Origin: Alphaproteobacteria bacterium
GTDB taxonomy: Bacteria > Pseudomonadota > Alphaproteobacteria > Reyranellales > Reyranellaceae
Reading direction: 5' to 3'
Length of the DNA: 64,000 bases
NCBI GenBank assembly: GCA_017307275.1
Contig: JAFKFK010000017.1
Span: forward strand, 62,001-126,000
Part shown: positions 6,932 to 16,090 of the stretch, in pieces
How the letters are laid out: each line of letters opens with the position of its first letter
Numbering within the stretch: position 1 is the stretch's first letter
The notes under the pieces: generated by a model
Databases searched by the model: none
The model's input: only the letters and a program-made list of their open reading frames with translations
What the model was told of the DNA's origin: nothing
Made by a program: the position numbers and the translations under genes

Positions 6932-9117
6932 GAGCGTCCCAGCGCCGGCGGCACGGTACGGACCTGGCCGTTCAGGCGATCGCGGTAGACCACGACGCCT
7001 TCCATGATGCGCTGCACGTAGTCGCGCGTCTCGCGGAAGGGGATCGTTTCGATCCAGTCGACCATGTCGATCTTGCTGGTGCGTGGATCACCCAGGGACT
7101 CCAACCAGCGCGCGACGCGATTGGGGCCGGCATTGTAGGCGGCGAGTGCGATCTCGTAGGAGCCGCCGAAACGCTGCAGCATCTCGGTGAGATACTGGCT
7201 GCCGAGCTGGACATTGTAGGCGGGATCGCGCGTCAGCTTGTCCTGGATGAAGGGCACGTTGAGCCGGCCTGCGACGTCGCGGGCCGTGCCGGGCAGGAGC
7301 TGCATCAAGCCGAGCGCGCCGGAGGATGAGACAGCCGCAGCATTGAACGAACTCTCCTGTCGCGTCAGGGCCAGGGCGAGTGCACGTTCGATCGCGCCGG
7401 TGGTGCCGAGATCGACGACGGGGAAGGCCGCGTCGAAGAGAGTGACGCCGTTCTGGGGCGCCCGGCGGGCAATGGTCAGGCCGACATCCGGCCGCTTCAG
7501 GTCGAGGGCAAGCTGGGCCAGCAGCGCGGTTTCACCCGGTGCTTTCACCAGTCGGGCAAGCTGCAGCAGGAAGGGGCGCGTCCGTTCGAAGTCGCCAGCC
7601 TGGCCAAGGTAACGCGCCATCGTTGTAAGGTCGCGCCCATCCAGGGATTGGCGCTCGGTGGCTGTGGCGACCGGATCGCTGGGCAGCTTCGCGCTGCCAG
7701 CCACTGCTTTGCGCGCGGCAAGCTGGCCATAGAAGGTCTGGCCGTAACCCGCGGCGCGAGCATACCAGTCGCCCGCCTCCTTGGCGCGGCCAGAGGCCTC
7801 ATGTGCGCGAGCGAGCCAGTAGGCGCCGCGGCTCTTGGAGATGTCTGTCGAGACGCCGTCGTGCAGCTTCTGGAAATGCTTCGTCGCGTCGGCCGGCTTC
7901 TTGAGCTGGCGGAGTGCTATCCAGCCTGCAAGGAACTCCGCATCGGCGAAAGCGACGCCTTTGGTGAGGCTGTGTCCCGAGGCGATGGCGTAGGCATCGG
8001 CAGGCCGGTTCGCCGTCAGCAGATCGCGCGCGAGCTGATTGCGCTCGTTCCACCAGGCATCCGGCAGGTTGGTGGCAGGACCGGCAAACGCCGTCTTGGC
8101 CTCGTCGAGATTGCCGGTGCGGCGCAGCCACTGCACACGCTCCAGCCGTAGGGTGGGCTCGTTGAGTTTTGCGGCCGAGACGTTGCGCAGGAGTTTTGCG
8201 GCATCGGCCGCGCGCGTTGCCATGGCCAGCCGTGCACTGGCGACCGGCTGATAGTCCGGCGGCAGTTTCGACAGAAGCTCGCGGGCCACCTCGACACGGC
8301 CGCTGCGCAGAATGCGGTCGAAGCGGGCGACATGGTCCGGCCCGGTCAGGAGCTGAGCGTAGCGATTGAGGAAATCATTTTCGTCCGAACCGCGCAGGGT
8401 CGCGTTCTGCCACGTGTCGCGTGCGAATTTGGCCACGTCGTTGGGGCTCGCGGCCTGCGCCGCGTCGAGGCGGCGCATGTGGCCGCTGCTGGTGAGTGGG
8501 GGGAAGGCGGTGAAGTAGCGGACGATTTCTGCGGCGGGCGTGTCGGTCGCAATCCGGTCCTCGGCCTGCCGGCGCAGCACTTCAGGCTCCGGCCAGTCGG
8601 GGTTTTCCCGCAGGAAGCGCCAGGTCGAAGCGAAATCGGCGTCGGCCTTGGGGGCGGCGCGCAGGATGCTCCAGGCGATGTAGCGGTCGAGCAGTGGCTG
8701 GCGGAAATTTGCGACCGCCGCGCGTGCATCGCTCCAGCGGTTCTCGTCGATCGCCTTGAGGGCCGCGGCGAAGGCTGCAGCTTCGGCGGCGCTCAACGGC
8801 TTGGCCGGCATCGTCGCCTGGGCGATGTCGTTGCCTCCGGCCGGTGGCGGTGCGGGCTGACGTGGCGGTGACTGATCGGGGGCTGGCGCCATGGCAGCGG
8901 GCGTTGGCGGCGAGGGCGAGGGGTTGCCATGGTCCGTCGGCACGCGCCGCACACCCGTATTGGGGGCGCCCGAGACGGGCTGATCGCTGCCCTGATCGCG
9001 CAAGTTCTGGGCGCTGACTGCGGGAGCCAGAGATGGCGCTGCTGTCAGAAGGGCCAGCAGGAGGAGGGAGGATTTATTCTTCTTCACCCAGGAATCGTAG
9101 GCAGGGAGTTGGGGCAT
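6928..9117 (-). CDS. slt: Soluble lytic murein transglycosylase (Slt70-like)
   Basis: A periplasmic enzyme of about 729 residues that cleaves peptidoglycan glycan strands non-hydrolytically. A signal peptide (KKNKSSLLLLALLTAAPSLA, cleavage after VSA) is followed by a proline-rich linker, a long alpha-helical superhelix, and a C-terminal SLT domain. In that domain the catalytic glutamate is in TRQESSFNAAAVS (about residue 588), with GLMQLLPGTA and AYNAGPNRV motifs. The start is uncertain: GTG 9120, ATG 9117, or GTG 9087, which would start right at the basic end of the signal peptide; none has a strong ribosome-binding site. It is divergent from dapA. E. coli Slt70 is about 645 residues; the extra length is mostly the N-terminal low-complexity region. 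Confidence 0.92.
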   Translation of the reverse strand: MPQLPAYDSWVKKNKSSLLLLALLTAAPSLAPAVSAQNLRDQGSDQPVSGAPNTGVRRVPTDHGNPSPSPPTPAAMAPAPDQSPPRQPAPPPAGGNDIAQATMPAKPLSAAEAAAFAAALKAIDENRWSDARAAVANFRQPLLDRYIAWSILRAAPKADADFASTWRFLRENPDWPEPEVLRRQAEDRIATDTPAAEIVRYFTAFPPLTSSGHMRRLDAAQAASPNDVAKFARDTWQNATLRGSDENDFLNRYAQLLTGPDHVARFDRILRSGRVEVARELLSKLPPDYQPVASARLAMATRAADAAKLLRNVSAAKLNEPTLRLERVQWLRRTGNLDEAKTAFAGPATNLPDAWWNERNQLARDLLTANRPADAYAIASGHSLTKGVAFADAEFLAGWIALRQLKKPADATKHFQKLHDGVSTDISKSRGAYWLARAHEASGRAKEAGDWYARAAGYGQTFYGQLAARKAVAGSAKLPSDPVATATERQSLDGRDLTTMARYLGQAGDFERTRPFLLQLARLVKAPGETALLAQLALDLKRPDVGLTIARRAPQNGVTLFDAAFPVVDLGTTGAIERALALALTRQESSFNAAAVSSSGALGLMQLLPGTARDVAGRLNVPFIQDKLTRDPAYNVQLGSQYLTEMLQRFGGSYEIALAAYNAGPNRVARWLESLGDPRTSKIDMVDWIETIPFRETRDYVQRIMEGVVVYRDRLNGQVRTVPPALGRS

Positions 9118-9138
9118 CACAATGGCAAGTTGCCAACC

Positions 9139-9167
9139 TTGCAGGGGCGTACCCCGGAGCCTAAAGT
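9139..9167 (+). promoter_or_regulatory. Possible sigma-70 promoter of dapA
   Basis: TTGCAG and TAAAGT separated by 17 bases stand about 30 bases before the dapA start, in the only space between the divergent slt and dapA genes. The region also holds two short dyads, GGCAA-G-TTGCC (9124-9134) and GGGG-CGTA-CCCC (9144-9155). A plausible but unproven promoter. Confidence 0.35.
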
Positions 9168-9197
9168 GAATTTATCAAGGCAAAATCGGAGGAAGCC

Positions 9198-10076
9198 ATG
9201 TTCACCGGGTCGCTCGTCGCGCTGATTACGCCGTTCAAGAACGGGTCGGTCGACGAGAAGGGATTCGAGAAGTTCGTGGCCTGGCAGATCGCCGAGGGCA
9301 CCGACGGGCTCGTCCCGTGCGGCACGACCGGCGAATCGCCCACGCTCTCCATGGAAGAGCACAAGCGGGTGATCGACATCTGCATCCAGACGGCCAAGGG
9401 CACCGGCGTTCCGGTGATCGCCGGCACCGGCTCGAACTCGACCGACGAGGCGATCGAGCTGACCCGCCACGCCAAGCAGGCCGGCGCCGACGCCGCGATG
9501 CTGGTCGTGCCCTACTACAACAAGCCGACTCAGGAAGGCCTGTTCCAGCATTTCAAGACGGTGGCCGAGGCGGTCGACATTCCGATCCTGCTCTACAACG
9601 TGCCACCGCGCACCGGCGGCGACATGCAGGTCGAGACCGTCGTGCGCCTGTCGCAGGTCCAGAACATCATCGGCATCAAGGACGCCAGCTACGACATGGC
9701 GCGGCCGACGCTCACCAAGCTCAAGGCCAAGAAGGGCTTCATCCAGCTCTCGGGTGAAGATGCCAGTGCCGTGGGCTTCCTGGCTCAGGGCGGCGACGGC
9801 TGCATCTCGGTGACGGCCAACATTGCGCCGCGTCTGTGCGGCGACATGCACGACGCCTGGAAGAAGCGCGATCTCGACAAGGTGTTCGAGCTGCAGGACC
9901 GGCTGATGCCGCTGCACAAGGCGCTGTTCGTCGAGACCAGCCCCGGCCCGGTGAAGTACGGCGCCGAGCTGCTCGGCCAGTCGGGCGCCAAGATGCGCCT
10001 GCCCCTCGTCGAGTGCACCGAAGCGACCAAGAAGCAGGTGCGCGAGGCAATGGTCCACGCCGGCCTGATCAACTAG
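9198..10076 (+). CDS. dapA: 4-hydroxy-tetrahydrodipicolinate synthase
   Basis: A 292-residue class I aldolase that condenses pyruvate with aspartate semialdehyde, the first committed step of lysine and meso-diaminopimelate synthesis. All key residues are visible at canonical positions: T43-T44 in CGTTGE, Y133 in LLYNVPPRTGG, and the Schiff-base lysine K161 in IGIKDAS. The start ATG has a strong GGAGGA ribosome-binding site. It is followed after 33 bases by smpB, an arrangement common in alphaproteobacteria. The neighbouring Slt and the distant PBP1C also concern peptidoglycan, but no regulatory link is visible. Confidence 0.97.
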   Translation: MFTGSLVALITPFKNGSVDEKGFEKFVAWQIAEGTDGLVPCGTTGESPTLSMEEHKRVIDICIQTAKGTGVPVIAGTGSNSTDEAIELTRHAKQAGADAAMLVVPYYNKPTQEGLFQHFKTVAEAVDIPILLYNVPPRTGGDMQVETVVRLSQVQNIIGIKDASYDMARPTLTKLKAKKGFIQLSGEDASAVGFLAQGGDGCISVTANIAPRLCGDMHDAWKKRDLDKVFELQDRLMPLHKALFVETSPGPVKYGAELLGQSGAKMRLPLVECTEATKKQVREAMVHAGLIN

Positions 10077-10109
10077 CCGATCTTAGAGTCCCGATAACAC
10101 GAGCGTCCT

Positions 10110-10583
10110 GTGGCCAAGAAACCGGAACTGGACCGCACCGTTGTGGCCCAGAACCGCAAGGCGCGGCATAACTACTTCATCGAGGAAACCTTCGAAGCGG
10201 GCCTGGCTCTGACCGGCACCGAAGTGAAGTCGCTGCGCGGCGGCCGCAGCACGATCGCGGAATCCTACGTGACGGAGGAAGGTGGCGAGGCCTGGCTGGT
10301 CAACGCCAACATCCCGGTCTACGCCTCCGGCAACCGCTTCAACCACGAACCGCGGCGACCGCGGAAGCTGTTGCTGCACAGGAAGCAGATCAACAAGCTG
10401 ATCGGCGCCATCCAGCGCGAAGGGCGGACCGTCGTGCCGCTGCAGGTCTATTTCAATCCGCGCGGCCGGGCCAAGATTGAGATCGCCCTGGTCACCGGCA
10501 AGCAGGCGCACGACAAGCGCCAGTCCATCAAGGATCGTGATTGGCAACGCCAGCGCGCGCGGTTGATGTCGACCCGCCGCTGA
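10110..10583 (+). CDS. smpB: SsrA-binding protein SmpB
   Basis: A 157-residue RNA-binding protein that delivers tmRNA to stalled ribosomes for trans-translation. Typical features are the N-terminal [20 protein letters not shown] block, TGTEVKSLR, the [15 protein letters not shown] block, and a basic C-terminal tail ([21 protein letters not shown]) that enters the decoding centre. The start is GTG at 10110. It follows dapA by 33 bases, probably in one transcript. Confidence 0.97.
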   Translation: MAKKPELDRTVVAQNRKARHNYFIEETFEAGLALTGTEVKSLRGGRSTIAESYVTEEGGEAWLVNANIPVYASGNRFNHEPRRPRKLLLHRKQINKLIGAIQREGRTVVPLQVYFNPRGRAKIEIALVTGKQAHDKRQSIKDRDWQRQRARLMSTRR

Positions 10584-10605
10584 ACCTCCGAAGGAGAGTC
10601 CCCGC

Positions 10606-11277
10606 ATGAGTACCGTTCTGATCACCGGCGCCGCGCGTGGCCTTGGCCTCGACTTCGTGAAGCAATATGCGGCCAAGGGATGGAAGGTTCACGCCTGCGC
10701 CCGAAAGCCCGAGGCGTTGAAGGACGTTAAAGGCGACATCCACGCCCACAAGCTCGAAGTCACCGACTATGCGGCGGTGAAGGCTCTGGCCGAGAAGCTG
10801 TCGGGTGAAGCCATCGACGTGTTGATTTGCAACGCCGGCATCTCGGCCGGGAGGGCCTCGGCGTTGGGCGAGATCGACCCGGCGACATGGCGCGAAGTCT
10901 TCGAGGTGAATGCCCTGGCACCGCTGATGATGGCCGGCGCCTTTGTCGATCACGTTGCGCGGTCGAAGGATCGCAAGCTGGTGGCGATCTCGAGCCGCAT
11001 GGGCAGCATCGCGAACAACGGTGGCGGCAGCTATGCTTACCGCGCCAGCAAGACGGCGTTGAACATGGAATGGAGCTGCGTGGCCCGCGACGTGGCCGCA
11101 AAAGGCGTGACATGCGTGGTGCTGCATCCCGGCTGGGTGCAGACCGACATGGGTGGTGCGCAGGCCACGCTCACCATTGCCGAGAGCGTGCCGTCGATGG
11201 TGAAGGTGATCGACGGGCTGAAGCCCGCCGACAATGGCCGCTTCATCAACTACGATGGCAGCGCCATCGACTGGTAA
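10606..11277 (+). CDS. Short-chain dehydrogenase/reductase (C-factor-like)
   Basis: A 223-residue Rossmann-fold NAD(P)-dependent enzyme. The cofactor motif TGAARGLGLDF is at residues 7-17, the structural CNAGIS near 75, and the catalytic Ser and YxxxK in SSRMGSIANNGGGSYAYRASK near 130-148. The short length and sequence style resemble C-signal/CsgA-like SDRs, which act on small carbonyls or lipids; the substrate is unknown. An AAGGAG ribosome-binding site precedes the ATG. It lies 22 bases after smpB and 14 bases before the acyl-CoA dehydrogenase. Confidence 0.9.
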   Translation: MSTVLITGAARGLGLDFVKQYAAKGWKVHACARKPEALKDVKGDIHAHKLEVTDYAAVKALAEKLSGEAIDVLICNAGISAGRASALGEIDPATWREVFEVNALAPLMMAGAFVDHVARSKDRKLVAISSRMGSIANNGGGSYAYRASKTALNMEWSCVARDVAAKGVTCVVLHPGWVQTDMGGAQATLTIAESVPSMVKVIDGLKPADNGRFINYDGSAIDW

Positions 11278-11291
11278 TCGAGGCGCAAGCG

Positions 11292-12428
11292 ATGCTGCTC
11301 AGCGAAGAACAGACTCTGATCCGAGACACTGCCCGCGCCTTTGCGCAGGAGCAGGTGCTGCCGCACGTTCGCACCTGGGAGGCGGCGGGCGAGATCCCGC
11401 GCGCGCTTCTCACCGAGATGGGTCGCATGGGCTTCATGGGCATGTGTGTCCCCGAGGAATGGGGTGGTGCCGGCTCCGACATGATCTCCTACGTGCTGGC
11501 GCTCGAGGAGATCGCCGCGGCGGATGGCGGCCTCTCGACGGTGATGAGCGTCAACAATTCGCCCGACTGCGCGGCGTTGCTGGCCTATGGCTCGCCCGAG
11601 CAGAAGGAGCGCTGGCTGAAGCCGCTGGCGCGCGGCGAGATGCTGGGCGCCTTCTGCCTGACCGAGCCGCATGCCGGATCGGATGCCTCCAATCTCAAGA
11701 CGCGCGCCGAGCGCCGCGGCAACGGCTGGGTGTTGAACGGCGTGAAGCAGTTCATCACCTCGGGCCGCACCGCCGACGTGGCGCTGGTCTTCGCCGTGAC
11801 CGATCCCGCAGCCCCAAAGCGCGGCATCTCCTGTTTCATCGTGCCGACCAAGACGCCGGGCTATCGCGTCGCCTCGGTCGAAAAGAAGCTGGGGCAAAAA
11901 TCGTCGGACACTTGCCAGATCGCTTTCGAGGACTGCACGGTCGGCGCCGACGCCATGCTCGGCGCGGAAGGCGAGGGCTATCGGATTGCGCTGGCCAACC
12001 TGGAGGCTGGCCGCATCGGCATTGCGGCCCAAGCTGTCGGCATGGCGCGTGCGGCGTTCGAGGCCGCACGCAGCTACGCCAACGAGCGTGTGGCCTTCGG
12101 CACGGCGATCGCCAATCACCAGGCGATACAGTTTCGGCTGGCCGATATGGCAACCAAGATCACCGTTGCCCGGCAGATGGTTCTGCATGCGGCAACGTTG
12201 CGTGCCGCTGGGCGCCCATGCCTCACCGAAGCCGCAATGGCCAAGCTATATGCTTCGGAAATGGCCGAGGAGGTGTGCTCGGCCGCTATTCAGATCCACG
12301 GCGGTTACGGGTACGTTTCGGACTACCTGGTGGAGAAGATCTGGCGCGATGTTCGCGTCTGCCAGATCTACGAAGGCACCAGCGACGTCCAGCGCATCCT
12401 GATCGGTCGCGGATTGGGCTCTTTGTAG
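11292..12428 (+). CDS. Acyl-CoA dehydrogenase (short/branched-chain type)
   Basis: A 378-residue FAD enzyme that introduces the alpha,beta double bond into acyl-CoA and passes electrons to ETF. The FAD/substrate segment GAFCLTEPHAGSDAS and the catalytic glutamate in CQIYEGTSDVQRI (about residue 361) are in the position used by short- and medium-chain dehydrogenases rather than the isovaleryl-CoA type. IHGGYGYVSDY is also conserved. I chose ATG 11292; longer frames upstream run through the SDR gene. The gene stands upstream of the methylcrotonyl-CoA carboxylase block and may feed it, but the substrate (isobutyryl, 2-methylbutyryl or butyryl-CoA) is not determined. Confidence 0.92.
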   Translation: MLLSEEQTLIRDTARAFAQEQVLPHVRTWEAAGEIPRALLTEMGRMGFMGMCVPEEWGGAGSDMISYVLALEEIAAADGGLSTVMSVNNSPDCAALLAYGSPEQKERWLKPLARGEMLGAFCLTEPHAGSDASNLKTRAERRGNGWVLNGVKQFITSGRTADVALVFAVTDPAAPKRGISCFIVPTKTPGYRVASVEKKLGQKSSDTCQIAFEDCTVGADAMLGAEGEGYRIALANLEAGRIGIAAQAVGMARAAFEAARSYANERVAFGTAIANHQAIQFRLADMATKITVARQMVLHAATLRAAGRPCLTEAAMAKLYASEMAEEVCSAAIQIHGGYGYVSDYLVEKIWRDVRVCQIYEGTSDVQRILIGRGLGSL

Positions 12429-12542
12429 GGCTCGTCTTTTCCTTGTTCCCGGCCCCGGCGCGTGCAAAGCTCACCCGGTGTGTGAATAAGGCCGCAAAAG
12501 CGGTCGGGGGAGCTGGGGGAGCCGGGCGACGGATGGTCGGTC

Positions 12543-13634
12543 GTGCGCCGTAACTTCGTGAAAATTGCAGGCCTCGCCGCAGCACTGGTTGCGGCGACGG
12601 GTTTCGCCGTGGCCCAGGATAAAGCTCAACCTCCTGGAAAGACTGGCGAATATAGCCGTTTCATTCAGATGCAGACGGCCTTCAATCCGGCGCTTCCGGG
12701 CTCCGGGGAGGGCGTCCGTGTCTTCACACGCACTGTCAAACACATGTCGAATGGGGCACTGGCCATCAAGATCGTCGAGCCGGGGCGCGTGACGCCGACC
12801 GCCGACATGGTCGATGCCCTGCAGAATGGCGACCTCGAAGCCGGCTTCACCTGGTCGGGCTATGCCGCGGCCAAGGCGCCGGTATTCGGGGTGTTCGCTA
12901 CGGTACCCTTCGGCCCGGGTCCGGAGGACATGTCCTCCTGGATGCTGGAGGGCGACGGCAGCCGCATCCATCGCCAGGCCTACGAGAAGCTCGGCATCGC
13001 GGGCATGCCCTGCGGGATCCAGGGCCCCAAGGGGGGCGGCTGGTTCCGTAGCGACGTCAACACGGTGGCCGACTTCAAGGGCCAGCGCCTGCGCTATGGC
13101 AAGATGGCCGCGGAAGTGATCGCGCGCATGGGCGCCGTACCGGTACCGCTGCCGCCGGGCTAATTCTTCTACAAGCTCCAGCAGGGCAACGTGGACGGGG
13201 GCGAGATGTCGACGCCCGCCATGGACGCCGCCTTGGGTTTCGACAAGCTCGGCCTGCCTTACTACATGCCGGGCTGGCAGCAGCCTTCGGCGGTGCTCGA
13301 CTTCCTGATGCGCAAGGACAAGTGGATGGCGCTGCCGGCGGCATTGCGGGTGCAGATAGAGACGGCGTGTCAGGCGAACATCGCCTGGATGCTGGGCCGT
13401 TCACCCAACGTGCAGGCCGTTGCGATGGACAAGCTCAAGTCGTCGGGCGTCGTGATCCGCGAATGGTCGGCGGATGTGCTGGCCGCGTTTCGCAAGAACA
13501 CCGATATCGTGTTGAAGGAGCAGGCCGAGCGCGATCCCGAATTTGGGGCGGCTCTCGCCAATCAGCGGGCTTTCGTTGAGCAGGCTGCGCGCTGGCGGGC
13601 CATCTCCCGCCTGCCGCACCCGTCACAGCCCTAG
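12543..13634 (+). pseudogene. TRAP transporter substrate-binding protein (DctP-like) with an internal stop codon
   Basis: The frame starts at GTG 12543 with a signal peptide (VRRNFVKIAGLAAALVAATG, cleavage near VAQ) and continues as a typical TRAP periplasmic binding protein. An in-frame TAA at 13161-13163 interrupts it. The same frame carries on without shift to 13634 (for example FYKLQQGNVDGGEM). In the family the interrupted position is normally a glutamate-type residue within PLPPGEIFxALQxGxVDG, so one G-to-T change (GAA to TAA) would explain the break. Total length would be about 363 residues, normal for the family. No DctQ or DctM membrane genes are adjacent, so it was an orphan receptor. 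A sequencing error remains possible. Confidence 0.8.
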
Positions 13635-13691
13635 ACAGCGCATAAGCGCTCGCTTGCACGGGGCCGCCGGTCCGGGCAGTTTTGCTCGGAC

Positions 13692-15299
13692 ATGACTGTA
13701 CTTTCCTCCCAGATCGACACCCGTTCCGAGACCTTCAAGCGCAACGCCGAGGCGATGCGTGCGCAGCTCTCGGATTTGCGTCAGCGCACCGACCAGATCC
13801 GCCTTGGAGGTGGTGAGGAGTCGCGCAAACGCCATGTCGCCCGCGGCAAGCTGCTGCCGCGCGAGCGGGTGCGGGCGCTGCTCGATCCCGGCTCGCCGTT
13901 CCTGGAGCTGTCGCCGCTGGCGGCGCTGGGCATGTATGACGACGAATCGCCCGGCGCGAGCGTGATCACCGGCATCGGCCGGGTGAGCGGCGTCGAGTGC
14001 GTGATCGTCTGCAACGACGCCACAGTGAAGGGCGGCACCTATTATCCGATGACGGTGAAGAAGCATCTCCGCGCCCAGGAAGTGGCGATGGAGAACCGGC
14101 TTCCCTGCATCTACATGGTCGATTCCGGCGGCGCCAACCTGCCGCAATGGCCCGAGGTCTTCCCGGACAAGACCCACTTCGGCCGCATCTTCTACAACCA
14201 GGCCAACATGTCGGCGCAGGGCATCCCGCAGATCGCCGTCGTGATGGGCTCCTGCACTGCGGGCGGCGCCTACGTGCCGGCGATGAGCGACGAGACGATC
14301 ATCGTGCGCAAGCAAGGCACGATCTTCCTGGCCGGCCCGCCGCTGGTGAAGGCCGCGATCGGCGAGATCGTGAGCGCCGAGGACCTGGGCGGCGCCGACG
14401 TCCATGCCCGCACGTCTGGTGTTGCCGATCACTATGCGCAGAACGACAGCCACGCGCTCGGCATGGCGCGGCGCATCGTGGCCAACCTCAACTGGAAGAA
14501 GAACCCCTCGGCCTCGCTGTTGCCGCCGCGCGATCCGCTCTATGCGCCGGAGGAACTCTACGGCGTCGTGCCGCCCGACAGCCGCACGCCCTACGACATG
14601 CGCGAGGTGATCGCCCGCCTGGTCGATGGCAGCGAGCTCGATGAGTTCAAGCACCTCTACGGCACGACGCTGGTCACCGGCTTCTCGCGCATCTGGGGCT
14701 ACCCGATCGGCATCGTCGCCAACAACGGCATCCTGTTCAACGAATCGGCGCTGAAGGCTGCGCACTTCATCGAACTCTGCGGCCAGCGCGGCATTCCGTT
14801 GCTGTTCCTGCAGAACATCACGGGCTTCATGGTCGGCCGCAAATACGAGGCAGGCGGCATTGCCCGCGACGGCGCCAAGATGGTGACGGCGGTGTCGACG
14901 GTGAACGTGCCGAAGTTCACGGTGATCGTCGGCGGCAGCTACGGTGCGGGCAATTACGGCATGTGTGGCCGCGCCTACAGCCCGCGCTTCCTGTGGATGT
15001 GGCCGTCGGCGCGCATCTCGGTGATGGGTGGCGAGCAGGCCGCCAGCGTGCTGGCGACCGTGCGGCGCGACAACATCGAAGCCAAGGGCGGCGCCTGGTC
15101 GAAGGAAGAGGAAGAGAAGTTCAAGCAGCCGATCCGCGACCAGTACGAGCGCGAAGGCCATCCGTATTACGCCACGGCGCGGCTGTGGGATGACGGCATT
15201 CTCGATCCGGCCGACACGCGCATGGCGCTGGGCCTCGGCCTGTCGGCGGCGATGAACCAGCCGATCGGCCAGACCAAGTTCGGCGTCTTCCGGATGTGA
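13692..15299 (+). CDS. mccB: 3-methylcrotonyl-CoA carboxylase, carboxyltransferase (beta) subunit
   Basis: A 535-residue acyl-CoA carboxyltransferase that moves CO2 from biotin to 3-methylcrotonyl-CoA, in leucine and isovalerate breakdown. The N-terminal [14 protein letters not shown] block, the [15 protein letters not shown] segment, [16 protein letters not shown] and the C-terminal [19 protein letters not shown] oxyanion region are all diagnostic of MCC-beta. Its TGA overlaps the ATG of the enoyl-CoA hydratase (TGATG), so the block mccB-hydratase-mccA is one coupled operon. The substrate assignment is strengthened by the adjacent biotin-carrying subunit and by an HMG-CoA lyase gene at 27.7 kb. 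Confidence 0.95.
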   Translation: MTVLSSQIDTRSETFKRNAEAMRAQLSDLRQRTDQIRLGGGEESRKRHVARGKLLPRERVRALLDPGSPFLELSPLAALGMYDDESPGASVITGIGRVSGVECVIVCNDATVKGGTYYPMTVKKHLRAQEVAMENRLPCIYMVDSGGANLPQWPEVFPDKTHFGRIFYNQANMSAQGIPQIAVVMGSCTAGGAYVPAMSDETIIVRKQGTIFLAGPPLVKAAIGEIVSAEDLGGADVHARTSGVADHYAQNDSHALGMARRIVANLNWKKNPSASLLPPRDPLYAPEELYGVVPPDSRTPYDMREVIARLVDGSELDEFKHLYGTTLVTGFSRIWGYPIGIVANNGILFNESALKAAHFIELCGQRGIPLLFLQNITGFMVGRKYEAGGIARDGAKMVTAVSTVNVPKFTVIVGGSYGAGNYGMCGRAYSPRFLWMWPSARISVMGGEQAASVLATVRRDNIEAKGGAWSKEEEEKFKQPIRDQYEREGHPYYATARLWDDGILDPADTRMALGLGLSAAMNQPIGQTKFGVFRM

Positions 15300-16090
15300 T
15301 GCAGAAGATGACGTCTTCCATTGTGACCAAGGTCGAGCAGGGGGTGGCGACGCTCACCCTCAACCGGCCGAAGGAGATGAACTCCTTCGACGGGGACACT
15401 GCGCGCCTGATCATCGACACGGTCGAAGCGTTCGGCGCCGACGACAATGTGCGCGTGCTGGTGGTCGTGGGCGAGGGGCCGGCCTTCTCGGCTGGCGGCG
15501 ACTTCAACTGGGTGCTGACCTGGCCCGAGCTGGACGCCATCACCCGCAAGGTCGGTGCCGACGCCATGATGGGCGCGGTGCAGGCGATCTACGATTTTCC
15601 CAAGCCGTCGATTGCCCGCGTCCATGGCGCGGCGGTGGGCGGCGGGGTCGGCGTGATGCTGGCCTGCGACTATGCCGTGGCCTCGACCGCGGCGCGCTTT
15701 GGCCTCACCTCGGCGCGCAACGGCTTGCTCGCCGGCATCGCCATCCCCGTGCTGATCCAGGCGGTGGGGCCGCGCAAGGCGCGGCAGCTCCTGATGCATG
15801 GCGGCATCTTCGATGCCGCGAAGGCGCTCGACATCGGCCTGGTCGACAAGGTGGTCGAGCCGGCCTCGCTCGACGCGACCGTCGCCGAACTGGCCGACGA
15901 GCTGAAGCGCGGCGCGCCGTCGGTGCAGACCCTGGTGAAGGAGCTGATCACCGAGATCAACGGCATGACGCACGACAGTCAGGTTGCCGAGCTGATCGGC
16001 GAACATGTCGCCGCACAATGCACGACCGTCGATGCGATCGAGGGCATGAGTGCCTTCCTGAACAAGCGCAAGCCAAGGTGGGCCGCCTGA
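15299..16090 (+). CDS. Enoyl-CoA hydratase/isomerase family protein (probable methylglutaconyl-CoA hydratase)
   Basis: A crotonase-fold protein of 263 residues. The oxyanion-hole segments GEGPAFSAGGDF and HGAAVGGGVGVMLACDYAVAS are present. Its position between mccB and mccA argues for the step from 3-methylglutaconyl-CoA to HMG-CoA in leucine breakdown, but the family also includes isomerases, so the call rests on context. Possible starts are GTG 15296, ATG 15299 and ATG 15308; 15299 overlaps the mccB stop by one base and gives coupling. The stop overlaps the mccA start in the same way. Confidence 0.88.
   Translation: MQKMTSSIVTKVEQGVATLTLNRPKEMNSFDGDTARLIIDTVEAFGADDNVRVLVVVGEGPAFSAGGDFNWVLTWPELDAITRKVGADAMMGAVQAIYDFPKPSIARVHGAAVGGGVGVMLACDYAVASTAARFGLTSARNGLLAGIAIPVLIQAVGPRKARQLLMHGGIFDAAKALDIGLVDKVVEPASLDATVAELADELKRGAPSVQTLVKELITEINGMTHDSQVAELIGEHVAAQCTTVDAIEGMSAFLNKRKPRWAA

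Noticed and set aside
12429..12542. Small dyads (CACC-C-GGTG at 12472-12480 and a GCCGC-AAAA-GCGGT-like stem near 12491) as a terminator after the acyl-CoA dehydrogenase
   Set aside because: Short stems without a T run; could not be distinguished from chance in GC-rich sequence.
13623..15161. A 512-codon minus-strand frame opposite mccB
   Set aside because: Same reason: shadow of a well-identified gene, no recognisable domain.
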